NCBI GenBank assembly: GCA_900128585.1
Contig: LT642158.1
Coordinates: forward strand, 1-52,944
DNA: 52,944 nucleotides
Reading direction: 5' to 3'
DNA from: Stramenopiles sp. TOSAG23-3
Lineage: Eukaryota > Sar
A program made the position numbers and the translations under genes. Positions 12,201-19,425 of this stretch are shown here, in pieces. The notes below the pieces were generated by a model, which was not told where the DNA came from, made no database searches, and saw nothing but the letters and a program-made list of their open reading frames with translations. Position 1 is the stretch's first letter, and the number at the start of each line of letters is the position of its first letter.

Positions 12201-13056
12201 TGTTACAAAGTGTAGGCTGACGCCGAGTGCAACGGAGATTGCGTTCTACGCTATATTCAATGATGTAGAAGGGGGGGTTTACCTGAAGGAAGAAACATCT
12301 GCCACGACGTCAGGGTTTACACCTTCCGTACATGTAAAAACGGGGATACCATACAAAAGGTCAATCACAATAGGAGACAAGGTAGTATACCACGTATGGC
12401 GCGAGGTGCCAGAAGTAAGCATATGGGAAACGTATAAAGTTGACCTTGAATTAGTGAATTGTCCTGGTGGTGTATTGGAGTACTACAACAACGGCGTGTG
12501 CGCTGCGAAAACTTTGTGCACCCCAGGTCAATTTGTTGTGAGCGATGGAGACGTCATCACTGATCGAGAATGCAGACCATGCCCTGTTGGGTCTTTCTCA
12601 AATATAAACAACGCGGTGGCATGCGTAGCGCACTATAGGTGCACTCAATTCGGAGTGTACAAGGCCGTTGAAGGAACACCGACTACGGATTCAATTTGTG
12701 GATCCATCAAAAATTGTACGGCGGGAACCTTTGTCACCATGTACCCAAAGTATGATAACAACGAGGCCATTTCAAACATGGTGTGCTCAGCGTGTGAACC
12801 AGGAAAATTTTCTAATGAAATTAACTCGGTGGAGTGCATCTCCTATACCGACTGCTTGCCACCCTTTTACATTATATCCGAAGGAACAAACAAAGCGAAT
12901 ACGGTTTGCGAAAAATGTGCGCTAGGGACATTTACGAGGAAGAAGAACCAGAAAACATGCACTCCTTACGTGCTTGTTCCTCTCTATTTTGTCTTCTTTT
13001 TCGTCCCATTCGCGTTGCTCCTTTTCTCAGGGATTCAGCAACTTTTAAAGATTTGA
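3235..13056 (+). CDS. Giant cell-surface protein: RCC1-like, beta-sandwich and Cys-rich regions with a C-terminal membrane anchor
   Basis: The protein has 3273 residues. I place the start at ATG 3235, which gives a clean signal peptide (MLALSLVVSTLFLVAVLVFP, cleavage near residue 28). Two RCC1-like clusters at about 136-370 and 1116-1346 carry the pattern AFAAL-x-G-x-V-x-TWG. The region from about 1430 to 3070 is Thr/Ser/Asn-rich with many N-glycosylation sequons and beta-strand-like segments resembling bacterial-type cadherin-like sandwiches. Residues from about 3075 to 3248 form a TNFR/EGF-like Cys-rich region with repeated CxPG-x-F/Y units (CRPCPVGSFSN, CSACEPGKFSN, CEKCALGTFTR). A final hydrophobic helix (about 3250-3268) and a very short tail make it a type I membrane protein. 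It is probably a surface adhesion or flagellar-coat component; that role is inferred only from the architecture. There is no intron, frameshift or internal stop across 9.8 kb. Confidence 0.85.
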   Translation: MLALSLVVSTLFLVAVLVFPSDFTVEAAKGTVLVFKENEVLESEPKYFDDSVTAVANKRHPSNFLLIDSRDSTVHSFAGEFTDGAGPPCHRRLFETVCAEGSFGVEYGQDCVINNQPCRKGMCIGKSQVSVAQHLEGVGTVKKAVSTLDSFAVLSENGLLVSWGGYWLSPGVSSHGFVDVVSNMNAFAALTSAGTVHTWGVSGAGGSKCRSRSLFPHNYNKGPIRSAGEHRSFERNKDSWLESYACFQSDVVNKKATILDNLATNKIVSIHSSGAAFVAVNEVGHIIPWGNADVGGALGTSALSIVSEWINIRKSAGAGTMEIRVYENDYGFLARIGPGSKSAWEALAGEDLPNFVVWGLHSNSDAWDVKRGSAANVKFIYDDVCSTAHSFVTRSEDSYVLFTRQHITRGGQLSSFNISETTSTCVENADVLGVLSTGHELLLLGKFARDSAGPFSTSPVLLQDIKDAKVNSGALIILYNDLRVTTHGQYESGGNSSATPLPQIFGVQRVFADKQNSFALYRNQNKSVEFLGKMNKTIPSSYGCELNGNVETIFEGASTLAVKKTCNIMGMRCTICTDEKRLVNITSIDVKTYDPVNSVNGEEVIFSPEFYPGTLRPGTVGYKTEITESTLHTGLKINLCTGNGDPYDIYVHLPNQASIRATHVANSACREVILQNYTSFTVGVEPSGSGYEFQLTTIKRFAPKANGVICTLLPQNKYDCSAGVNITDHNVTVRYGAGYTKVYAHFPEPGFNVIKGLVDSNGPFDVQYAKPAIREVIFRDRNGQRLSLSSVFDDAQHNYSVLMNGNSTALYVGAISDDGWVSMSVDNAIGEVGVIQHQIGPLNGQTPNAFYLGEQKIEANSDTVCSKIPISSRMYILPNDALPRNAGQFSLPPHAPFAIFNQIDTGLNRPIDVRVPVEKRSQGPAPDKYVLGACKEFVGDIALRAAIAIKLDVASIVTKTNKNAISLNGNLPIKLHGVVDFVQAASTSASLYVDGSVSVFDTNGKVTWPNDKGNAKTPDKSYAIPDDRCGLREDVSSLVTTSGSILGITRAQQVVVAWVSSTCDCRSKFTEAICKTHTGTVLEKFNYGGVFVPGLRIGENPPIRLAMNSVIRAVGNIGKEGCGSVAFVENSGMIKMWGELGTFAPPLVPVKASSVVASDNAFAAISSVGGVGLAWGSAAYGGSVTQDVACNLASGVQDIFAINDTFVAIVELNGVNRIVTWPQRQLSSYFIPPPAALLSGRSPLAAVVDVYTNDCAFAARLEDGSVYTWGYKDCGADSTHLASGLRNVTRIVSNRKAFAALVKLCINPAQFLSFDACIRAGNYFDGPAHVWGNSKFGGNPNDAKKEWLSTGIKIVYADESSFVVIPGTKKINVNAHAKTVSIKHEFDGVNLKKYFFRIIRSSVFDIILSTSKGRMEYFPSFQPGVETYEALMYEESHVSLNVAWKNDMPLEVKVNGSIITAGAAGNISFSSVGTTTVGIKCGDESYTINIFTVYMHKIKTTFESHVVPTNVIHGGSSYDPVSAGNQNAMHLQAPRQYSAPTFYMEATKNSSHIYITTTFSHGIVKILGDSSIQCISGTATAVPIGVGTTTITLTYTPTSGNNAIASPKYILVVQKKAALLGLSFTNGRIDDTLNKFLSVSQGGYNLTLDWQENSINFDVYRSSDIIEARYNNVVVPISNSQQTTTKQSSHVVAVCNRSTIETGVHNFSVGIPLSNESIFVLSRKRTPMTNIAIKDNFGVQAPLDRAFNIYGWNDTTYTATINPSAKYVDISLTGTTGDTFVNGVKYIAQNPYRKAITKEKMSFTINVTALSGCGNTAVFSVVLTRPGPVSCIEVSEYAAEELSEMVLNSALLSVSRSLSAFRYNPHFDATKRTRNVIVNDTISHISVTMVSGAGTWSITSDSHHATMSGHVMTTTTSSDGFVRVHIRNLEVPTRSTKPTVRAIILTHSDTSENYTLNIARVGLNVLQYRNNVSAFQALPFPSSERFDETHGQHGLGATPMMAATQSPIAVAGMYVAYINVPFVTDVRFKDTENPISFFGNISSGVKSIADPNVSYAAYTLFSPTELANNVSFTYNGSLHSSFQALAKQAFPVNAFVPGGWGQSGTMLAADSAPLSNSLCDGEACVYAPGTPYAHRVRVLGMKSMVVTITIEPLPSNFVGALILRLLDKPVSIAINTSSANNYDAADAADSFRTAIKNNRNLNASVFVSGSGKNITLTARFQGVRIVPSTTNSSTFTILTVVDVSATHYVQVKLTNAFYPHELITAKWNGSKTNAEIADVIVDAIRADSNLLAASTVGPASKLCNGDLLGRSNPRTEEIHLQYKDALGKHRPLSLSFTSSKSVFVVDGHRHGVLDPTYYNSPSAALSAELWPGVNPIHVLQKNNFAREATVTLITPLVTQINLKAGISNSNSAQLITDKNVEDTFSFSPSFTGESTGSTVPRTWYMKKLFNANRVGVKISLHQKAIRSPDISIRVRVISNTFSAWETLTEYEVNRTWIQAFLSVSAGDQSDVNTLEIQIQANGKNVSHYVTITQPPIKSLKLTLGGTSRVITYQYNELSTGMISGNTTHVITASCTETLALVEVDRRNTGPAFQGATSALYISGTGGGSAIHAERPNRPGVLLAPTVVVNNANSVSVQLLIGHNQLVITLKIKPQSHGLVPSEKDDAVIRIFLTIKRQACIANFAVRSRVALNRFQPDVLTPVPLSKTINNMSVQTDEHMNTNGIYTIYVPKNTVQFDIVGAPSQGTATVENMTTVTLSTLANNIAPHTVAVNTTRSDLTNGKAWKSFGFAPAKFKFDVDGLRLDILTSLDGSFVSVWIIRNVLHPMNIDVQDSKVCGSANSMFSFSSAAACFNNNAGCRFTANGLEDHRIANIDIDGVTAKTPINLYTNSKFFSLKPSTTAASYPSLYYFDAAVEQTVTKTELVTTTDAKRGQVQARFRLVELGLNWDYNFLLYKSSIMQMFIQDNAGSTPCTVIPGNVWREALNSQQGVTKCRLTPSATEIAFYAIFNDVEGGVYLKEETSATTSGFTPSVHVKTGIPYKRSITIGDKVVYHVWREVPEVSIWETYKVDLELVNCPGGVLEYYNNGVCAAKTLCTPGQFVVSDGDVITDRECRPCPVGSFSNINNAVACVAHYRCTQFGVYKAVEGTPTTDSICGSIKNCTAGTFVTMYPKYDNNEAISNMVCSACEPGKFSNEINSVECISYTDCLPPFYIISEGTNKANTVCEKCALGTFTRKKNQKTCTPYVLVPLYFVFFFVPFALLLFSGIQQLLKI

Positions 13057-13421
13057 AGAAGGCTATGTGCGCCAACGCCCTACACAACGAAAATTTGTAA
13101 AATTAAAAGAAAACTAAAATTTGTTTAATACGTTTCTAATTCTGTAAAGATTCCTTAAAACACACTTTGTAAGCGACAATCAGAGCGTCGTTGTGTTAAA
13201 CTTTTTCCCAAAGCAGAATCAAAGACTAAACCACCCTTTAAAAATGGCGTTTTTAAAGACTACGAAGTAAAATTTTACCGCAAAAGCTCTAATTCATTAT
13301 GCGTAGTGTAAATTACTTGTAAAATTATCTAGGGGTTCTAAACTTGTACAGAAAGTGGAAATTACAAGAGTCCAAACTTGACTCTAGGGGGAGAAAACAG
13401 TCACCTGACGCTATTTTTCCT
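13057..13421. other. Convergent 3' intergenic region
   Basis: This 365 bp AT-rich stretch separates the 3' ends of the giant surface-protein gene and RPB9. I see no gene, tRNA or clear repeat in it. Confidence 0.5.
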
Positions 13422-13883
13422 TTAGTCCGCTCTCTCCGTGCCAGCCTTCAACCATTTATGGCCACATTCTTTGCAGATAAAAACCAGAGACATTTCTTGC
13501 CCTTTCTTTTGAGAATGGCTCATGAAGAAGACGGTCTCCTTCTTTCGACATTTCATGCACGCTTCACCGTCGCCGCTCGTGGACATTAACGTGGGATCAT
13601 GGATAAGGTCGTTACTAAAAACTGCTAAACTTGCACTGGTGTCCTTCAAAATCACATTGGCATATACAACTTGGCTCTCAACTTCGCGTTGTTCTTCATT
13701 AGCTATCCTGTCGCATTTCGAACAGTAATTGACTAGATAACTTTCATTGCTCGCCGGCTTATCAGCGTCGTCCGCTTCAGTCCGTTCTGTCTTTTTATAC
13801 ACTCCCCTCGGCTTGAGCATAAATCCACACTCATTACAGAATTTTAGCGGGTTTGGCTTCAGCTGGTCAGCGGAGGCAGACAT
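13422..13883 (-). CDS. RPB9: DNA-directed RNA polymerase II subunit RPB9
   Basis: The protein has 153 residues with two zinc ribbons, as in RPB9. The N-terminal ribbon uses C16/C19 (FCNECGFMLKPRG) and C54/C57 (YCSKCD). The C-terminal ribbon uses C109/C112 and C137/C140 around the TFIIS-like core (KKETVFFMSHSQKKG, MSLVFICKECGHKW). Between the ribbons lies NDLIHDPTLM, matching the RPB9 linker that ends in DPTL. RPB9 sits at the jaw of RNA polymerase II and acts in start-site choice, elongation fidelity and proofreading. The N-terminal ribbon carries an insert of about 18 polar residues (about 31-48) between its two Cys pairs, which makes the protein longer than yeast Rpb9 (122 residues). RPA12 and RPC11 homologues are excluded by the linker, and the C-terminal ribbon lacks the RSADE-type acidic hairpin of cleavage subunits. 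Confidence 0.93.
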   Translation of the reverse strand: MSASADQLKPNPLKFCNECGFMLKPRGVYKKTERTEADDADKPASNESYLVNYCSKCDRIANEEQREVESQVVYANVILKDTSASLAVFSNDLIHDPTLMSTSGDGEACMKCRKKETVFFMSHSQKKGQEMSLVFICKECGHKWLKAGTERAD

Positions 13884-14814
13884 CCTGGACGGTTGTAGCG
13901 GTTTGCAAAATCTAAAAAATTGATGTCTTGCTCAAAAGGACCAATTGCTTCCGTACGTTCCAATTTCCCAACAGTTATGCTCTTTTTTCGATTGTATAGT
14001 CCCATTTGGTATCCATTTATATATCAAAATATGCTTTCTCTTGTTGGGATTTCCTTTGTCGATTCCATTTTAATAGTTTTATTATTATTATTTTTTTTTT
14101 TTCTTCCGTCCTTCTTCTACTACTTCTCTTCTTCTTCATTGTCTTCTTCTTGTTCCTTGTTGTTCTTTTTTTTTTCTTTTTTTCTTCTTCTCTTATTCTT
14201 TTTTCTTGGATGGTCATTGTTATTGTCGTTTGGTGTTTTGTTGTTGATATTAATGAATGGTTTTACTTGCTATTTCTATATTTACTTCTTCATCATTGCT
14301 CTCATCTATTTCCTCAATACTGTGTTATTGTTATAAATATCCAGTTTAAATGAATTAATTAATGGTCGGCGGAGAGGAAATAACACAGAATTAGTATTTA
14401 AACTAATCTACTATGGACGAATGGATTCTTCTTCGAAAGAGAGATAATACCTTACATTAATATAATCCTTATTATTAAGGTTTTTATTTTATATTATGGA
14501 GGATGGTGTTTTTGGTAAAACCACCGTTTTTTTTATTTTTCTTCTTCTTCTTCTATTATTATTATTATTATCTTCATTCTTTTTTCTTTTTGAATTCAAT
14601 CAAAATATTATTATAAGAATTATATTCGTAGAACCCAAAAGTATGCACAAGTACAAACGTTGGTTTTCTTTACCGTACAACGATTCGCATTTATTACATA
14701 TTGACAGCTCCGCCGTAACAAGAAAAAGCGACATAGTTTTCGATATTTACAAGCACGATCATCGCCCCTGTGACGTGGTGGAAGATAGTGTATGGCCGCC
14801 GTGCTCCCGACTGC
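13884..14814. promoter_or_regulatory. Divergent intergenic region rich in pyrimidine tracts
   Basis: This 931 bp gap lies between the divergent starts of RPB9 and the 973-residue coiled-coil gene. From about 14091 to 14215 the + strand is a near-continuous T/C tract (TTC repeats and T runs), and a second such stretch covers 14525-14590. Open frames here translate to poly-Leu/Phe/Ser and are low complexity. It is probably a shared promoter region (inference). Confidence 0.4.
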
Positions 14815-17736
14815 ATGAAGCCCGTTCCGTCAAGGCCTCCGAAAGGCAACAAACACGGGCCTTCTATACTGAGTGAACGGCGGCGAGTGTATGAGAACGG
14901 TAAGCAGCTGATAAATGCGAGCACAGCGGGAAATGTTTCGTCTTGTGTGGACCCCGCGAAAAAAGAAAATACTGAAGTCGTCCCGGACCTAAAAGAGCTT
15001 CTTGACGGGTTGCTATATCTGAAACGGAAAAAGTATCCAAAACAAAACGCTATGAAAAAAAAGTTAGACCTCGTTGAGTATTCATTTAGCTGCTTGGGGA
15101 CCCTGAAAGAGATCTTGCCCGTCCCGTACCCTTCGTTATTTGCTCACGTGGAGCGGGCCTTGACCCAGAGCGTATACCACCAGATATCAAACATACCGTA
15201 TTTTGCTCTTTTGCCAGAGTTTGAGCAAAAAGAAGAAACTCTCCTTGCGAGCGACAAGGAGTGGGGCCAACGGTATAAAGAGGCTAGCCTGCGGTACAAA
15301 AATCTGCTTGAAACGTATGAATCCGACAAAACCGAAGCGGCGCGATTGGGCAAAGCCTTGAAAGAAGCAAAGAGAGAGGAAGCAGATATGCAGCTTCATT
15401 TACAAGGGTTAAAGGACACTCAAGAAGACGCCCTGAAGCATTTAGACCATCTCCAGGAGCGTGTTCGGAAGGCTTTGCGCGAGCGGGATAGACAAAACAT
15501 AACCCTCTTTGATGCCAGAAAAGCTCACAAAGCTGTCGTTAAAGAGCTAAAGGTAGCCCGTGATACCCTGGCGGCGACCGGGGCAGAGTCGAAGGAAACA
15601 ATGGTGTCTGCAGAAGTAGTAGAAGAAGTAGAAGATGACATCGGGGACATGAATGAGAAGATTGCAACCTGGACCTCCAAGTTAGCAAGCTTGAAGGACC
15701 GCCATCAAATTTCAAAAGAAAAATATAGGAACCTAATCGTCGAAGAGGAGCGCTTGCAAAACGAAACTGCGGTAATGATGGAGCAGCATGCTATTTTTCG
15801 GCGATCTTTCACGCCGCGGCCAGATTGGGACCGCCTTGTTGAAGAGACACCAGAGTTGGCCCAAGCTCTACGAATGGAAAAATTTGTTGACCTAATGCTT
15901 CACATCAAAGATCCTCAGGACTTAACGCACCACCGCTACTACGAAAGTGACAGCGACAGCTCTGAATACGATTCCGAGGACCCAATTGAAAGTCGCTACT
16001 TGGACGGCAACGAAGGTGACGAAGGGTTGAACACAGAGGTGTCCAAACTAACATCGCTGCTTGCTCGCCGGCAACGGGCCCGAGAAAAAGCATCAAAGCG
16101 AGCACGGCAATTTCACAAGGTCGCCGATTTGAGAGAGCGAAAAACTCACCAAGCTCATCATATTCATCACCTGCACAAAGAGCATCGCCTCCGACACATT
16201 GAATCTAGGCGGAAGGCTAGAATAAACAAACGATTAACGAACGCGAAGCTGCAATCACAGCAGCAAACGCACGATATTGCATTGGAGGGGCTAAACAATA
16301 GTAGTGAAATACACACCACAAAGTATCTTGCAAAAGTCCTGTGCGATGTTGCTGAAGTAACACGCGTTGGCATTGGTGTTACTCGAGACATGGAAGGAAT
16401 GTCCCGTGACCTAGGTCTTGGCACCTTGCGAGAAATGAAAGACCTGGCCAAGAAGCAGCTCGACGATGTGCAAGCTAGTTACAGAGAAGCAAAATTGCAC
16501 CGTGATAAAGATAGGCTGAAGTCCCATCGAACTGGAACACATGGGGGAGGCGTGCCTATGTACTCTTACCCTCCGTTGGGAATGGATAAAGACGTTCCGG
16601 CGTACTTGCGAACGCTGGTGCCTGTCATGCGAAAAACGTTTGGGAAGGCGAAACTAGAAAAGTTGATCGAACTTGTTTGGGACGAACGTGTTGCGATGCG
16701 CCTGCGTATGGAAGGGAAGCTGGCGACGCCTGTGAACGGCGAAGAGTACGAAGGGCCGGTTCGCCACTATTATGCGCATTATGGTCGTATGCAACCATTG
16801 CCAGAGTCTATGCTGCCTCCAGATGCCACCTTTGCTGACTTTCTTGCTTGGCATCTTGTGGGCGACTATGGCCGTGTGAAGATGGCGGAATATGGGTTCA
16901 ACATACTTGCCGCTTGTGAGGAACACATCGACGATGCTGATGTGGAGTTGTTTTATTTATGTTTGACTGGTGCAATGCCTGAGTTTGTATACGACGATTC
17001 CGTGAACATGATGTCCTTGTTCGCAGAGCTTATGACTAGGATCGATATAGCCAACGCGAAGGCCCATAATTTTGTTGGGGTGACGCTGCATGTTCACGAA
17101 TTGGATTTGAAGCGGAATTTGAGGCTATTTTTTCCACGGAAAACAGAGACCGAGTTGAAACGTCTTGATGGTGCAGTAGACAAAATCTTGAGTCGAGATG
17201 ACGGTTTCATCAACCATTCTGCCATGTTTGCCGAATCGGCACTAGGAACCCAAAACGCATTTATAGAAGAGCTTCGAGACCAACATCTACGGGCAATTCG
17301 AAAGTCAATGATTGATTTAGAAAAAGAGTTGTGCGCGATCGGTAACTCTCGGCACGGTGGCGCACAAGATGCTCTTGTTCGCGACATACGAAATGTTCTT
17401 CTACGCTGCAGCGGATCGTCAGATGTGAAAGTTGACGAGCATGTGAGGAATGGGCTGGGAGTCAAAAGCCAATCCGATGTGCATTGGGATGTTCACGTGC
17501 CAATAAAATCGTTTCTGCAAGGCTTGTACCTGAAAGGGTACAGGCATGAGCTCGGGTATACCGATGACTTTGAAGTGGAACTTGCGGCTATCAAAGTTGG
17601 AAAAGGCAAACCTACCAGTACATTGTTGGAGGAAAAGGCGCAGAAAAAGAATTATTACCAAGCCAAGCGCGATGCCGAAGAAGAAGACATGAAGGAAAAG
17701 GATTCCGTTGAAGACGGAAGCGACGTGAAGGAATGA
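14815..17736 (+). CDS. Unidentified large coiled-coil protein, possibly ciliary
   Basis: The protein has 973 residues. The first in-frame ATG is 14815 (MKPVPSRPPKGNKHG); an open stretch to 14770 has no ATG. A helical N-terminal unit (about 60-125) contains the line CLGTLKEILPVPYPSLFAHV. It is followed by a long coiled coil (about 130-350), an acidic Ser/Asp segment near 378-395 (ESDSDSSEYDSEDPIE), a His/Arg-rich helix near 445-480 (HQAHHIHHLHKEHRLRH), and a mainly helical C-terminal domain (about 590-930) without obvious motifs. The C-terminus is charged. I do not recognise the family. It lies next to DRC12-like, WDR49-like and IFT122 genes, so a role in the axoneme or basal body is plausible but is inference from position only. 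The 3' end lies only 94 bp from the convergent DRC12-like gene. Confidence 0.82.
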   Translation: MKPVPSRPPKGNKHGPSILSERRRVYENGKQLINASTAGNVSSCVDPAKKENTEVVPDLKELLDGLLYLKRKKYPKQNAMKKKLDLVEYSFSCLGTLKEILPVPYPSLFAHVERALTQSVYHQISNIPYFALLPEFEQKEETLLASDKEWGQRYKEASLRYKNLLETYESDKTEAARLGKALKEAKREEADMQLHLQGLKDTQEDALKHLDHLQERVRKALRERDRQNITLFDARKAHKAVVKELKVARDTLAATGAESKETMVSAEVVEEVEDDIGDMNEKIATWTSKLASLKDRHQISKEKYRNLIVEEERLQNETAVMMEQHAIFRRSFTPRPDWDRLVEETPELAQALRMEKFVDLMLHIKDPQDLTHHRYYESDSDSSEYDSEDPIESRYLDGNEGDEGLNTEVSKLTSLLARRQRAREKASKRARQFHKVADLRERKTHQAHHIHHLHKEHRLRHIESRRKARINKRLTNAKLQSQQQTHDIALEGLNNSSEIHTTKYLAKVLCDVAEVTRVGIGVTRDMEGMSRDLGLGTLREMKDLAKKQLDDVQASYREAKLHRDKDRLKSHRTGTHGGGVPMYSYPPLGMDKDVPAYLRTLVPVMRKTFGKAKLEKLIELVWDERVAMRLRMEGKLATPVNGEEYEGPVRHYYAHYGRMQPLPESMLPPDATFADFLAWHLVGDYGRVKMAEYGFNILAACEEHIDDADVELFYLCLTGAMPEFVYDDSVNMMSLFAELMTRIDIANAKAHNFVGVTLHVHELDLKRNLRLFFPRKTETELKRLDGAVDKILSRDDGFINHSAMFAESALGTQNAFIEELRDQHLRAIRKSMIDLEKELCAIGNSRHGGAQDALVRDIRNVLLRCSGSSDVKVDEHVRNGLGVKSQSDVHWDVHVPIKSFLQGLYLKGYRHELGYTDDFEVELAAIKVGKGKPTSTLLEEKAQKKNYYQAKRDAEEEDMKEKDSVEDGSDVKE

Positions 17737-17830
17737 AGTGCTCCTTAACGTAAAGTTAAATTATGCCTATTGCGCATTTTGTTTCTGAAGTAAGTTTATT
17801 ATTAAACGTTGCTAAATATACATGTACAAA

Positions 17831-18436
17831 TTACTTCTTCAAGTGGTACTCCTGCAATTTTTCTTCCATACCAGGACCAGATGTAGCCCCCGAAGATGTG
17901 CCAAGGTCAGTCTGAAAGTTACTATTTGTTATGTTGATCCGTTCAGACATTTTTTCTAGAGTACCCTTAAGCATGTCGCCAAATTCTGCACAGAGCTCAT
18001 CGATCCGAGTCTTAAGTTCAACAATCTCCGCTTCTTTCGAAGCTACCGCGCGGTCTTTCTCGCGTTTGAGCTCTTCGTAGGCAACCCTCTGCAGTTCCAG
18101 CTGGTCCTTTAACTCTGTTATTGTGTTCTCAGCAGAATTGATACGTTTGATCAACTCGCCCTGCATGTCTTTGTACTGGCGTGTCATATCGGCAGTGATG
18201 GCATACGTCGACTTCTCTTCCCGGTCAAAATCACGCTTTAGGTCGTCGATTTGTGCCTGCAAGGCCTTTCGCTTTGCGATCGCCTCTAATGCATCTTCTC
18301 TCCTGTCTGCAAGCTGCCGCTTCAGAGCCATGTTCTCCGCCATCAAATACTGCGCTGCCAAGCCGTCGGGTTTAATTTCTCCGTCATCGTCACCGCCTCC
18401 TGCCTTTTTCTTTCCACCCTTCTTCTTTGGAGGCAT
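17831..18436 (-). CDS. DRC12: DRC12/CCDC153-like dynein regulatory complex subunit
   Basis: The protein has 201 residues, close to the size of CCDC153. It starts with a basic MPPKKKGGKKKAGGG leader and continues as an almost unbroken coiled coil (about 25-170). It contains the lines ADMTRQYKDMQGEL and EFGDMLKGTLEKMSERI, which I recognise as typical of the CCDC153 (DRC12) family. A short Ser/Gly/Thr-rich tail ends it. DRC12 belongs to the nexin-dynein regulatory complex, which links outer doublet microtubules and controls inner dynein arms in motile cilia. The gene is convergent with the 973-residue coiled-coil gene (94 bp gap) and divergent from the WD40/EF-hand gene. The family call rests on remembered motifs and length; another small axonemal coiled-coil protein is the alternative. 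Confidence 0.75.
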   Translation of the reverse strand: MPPKKKGGKKKAGGGDDDGEIKPDGLAAQYLMAENMALKRQLADRREDALEAIAKRKALQAQIDDLKRDFDREEKSTYAITADMTRQYKDMQGELIKRINSAENTITELKDQLELQRVAYEELKREKDRAVASKEAEIVELKTRIDELCAEFGDMLKGTLEKMSERINITNSNFQTDLGTSSGATSGPGMEEKLQEYHLKK

Positions 18437-19425
18437 ATTGCTATCTTAAAAGTCTTCTTGTGCTTGTAAATGTACCCGGGTTTGTGTTCAGTCGCTTTTC
18501 TTTTGTTTCTTCCTAGGAGTTCTTTTACTTTTAACTGAACACAATATTTTTTAATGTGAAACTATCAATCTTCAGGCTACAATAACAAATGATAAACGTG
18601 AAACAGAAGAGCACATTATCATTTTTTTTTAATAAATAATGCTGCGCGGCGGGGGGTCGGTGGGGGGGGGGGTAATCATCAACAAAGGAGGCGAAATCAA
18701 GAGTATTATAATCTGTATACTATTTGAACAATAAGTATAATATAACCAAAAGAAAGAAAGTAAAGAAGAAGAAATGGCCAAAAAAAGAAGGAATAATGGC
18801 AAACCGATACAATGCTGTGTAATTATATAATTTACATGAAAATAAAAGGTACGTTGACATTATCTAATGCTATTCTTATGTTGTTTTGTCAATTAATTTA
18901 TTTAATGAAACTGTTGATTCTTTCTTCTTCTGCGAGCTTTTTTTCTTTCTTTATAGGTAATTGCTATAGTTAATAATGCAAAAAAGAATACGAATTAAAA
19001 AAAGAAATGGAACAATGAATTTTCATCCGTTATGCGATTTTGTAGTTTTTACCATTATTACAATACAATAATAGAATACTATCAAAATGCTTCAGGATAG
19101 TGCTGTGTGATGGAAATAGGAGGTTTTGTGTGGTGTGTCGATGATGGGTAGAACACAGAACACAACAGCCGAGGATGATGATATATTATTATTGCATAGT
19201 ACCAAGTAGTAGTAAAAATAATAAAGAAGAGGGGAGTCATGTTGTTTGTTGAAGCAGTTCTTTTTACAAAATCATCAGGAAAGACTGCATGCATGCATTA
19301 ATTGAATGTTTTACAGAATGATTAAAGAAAAATCTCGTATCAGCAACCAATTTTTTACATAAAACGATTGGCATAATCAAGCTATAATAGTTAGGTGTTA
19401 CCACTTGCAGTGAGCTTACAGGACA
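18437..19425. promoter_or_regulatory. Divergent intergenic region between DRC12-like and WD40/EF-hand genes
   Basis: This 989 bp AT-rich stretch separates two divergent, probably ciliary genes and so may hold a bidirectional promoter. It contains a G-rich island at 18643-18672, A/G-rich runs at about 18750-18775 and T/C runs at about 18918-18955. I see no credible gene in it. Shared control of the two genes is inference. Confidence 0.4.
18649..18672 (+). repeat. G-rich island, candidate G-quadruplex
   Basis: The + strand reads GG-C-GGGGGG-TC-GG-T followed by eleven G. Four runs of three or more G with short loops can be drawn, which satisfies the usual G-quadruplex pattern. It is about 210 bp upstream of the DRC12-like ATG and about 750 bp upstream of the WD40/EF-hand ATG. 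The exact length of the 11-G run may be uncertain. Confidence 0.5.

Noticed and set aside
13920-14353. Hydrophobic Phe/Leu-rich frames that look like membrane proteins
   Set aside because: They are translations of TTC/TTT tracts in a divergent promoter region and have low-complexity composition only.
14770-14814. Longer N-termini from non-ATG codons for several genes (also at 3220, 28199, 38659, 42628, 44100 and 50523)
   Set aside because: These frames extend upstream only to GTG or TTG codons. In a nuclear eukaryotic gene the first in-frame ATG is the better start, and it gives sensible N-termini (signal peptide, IFT122 start).
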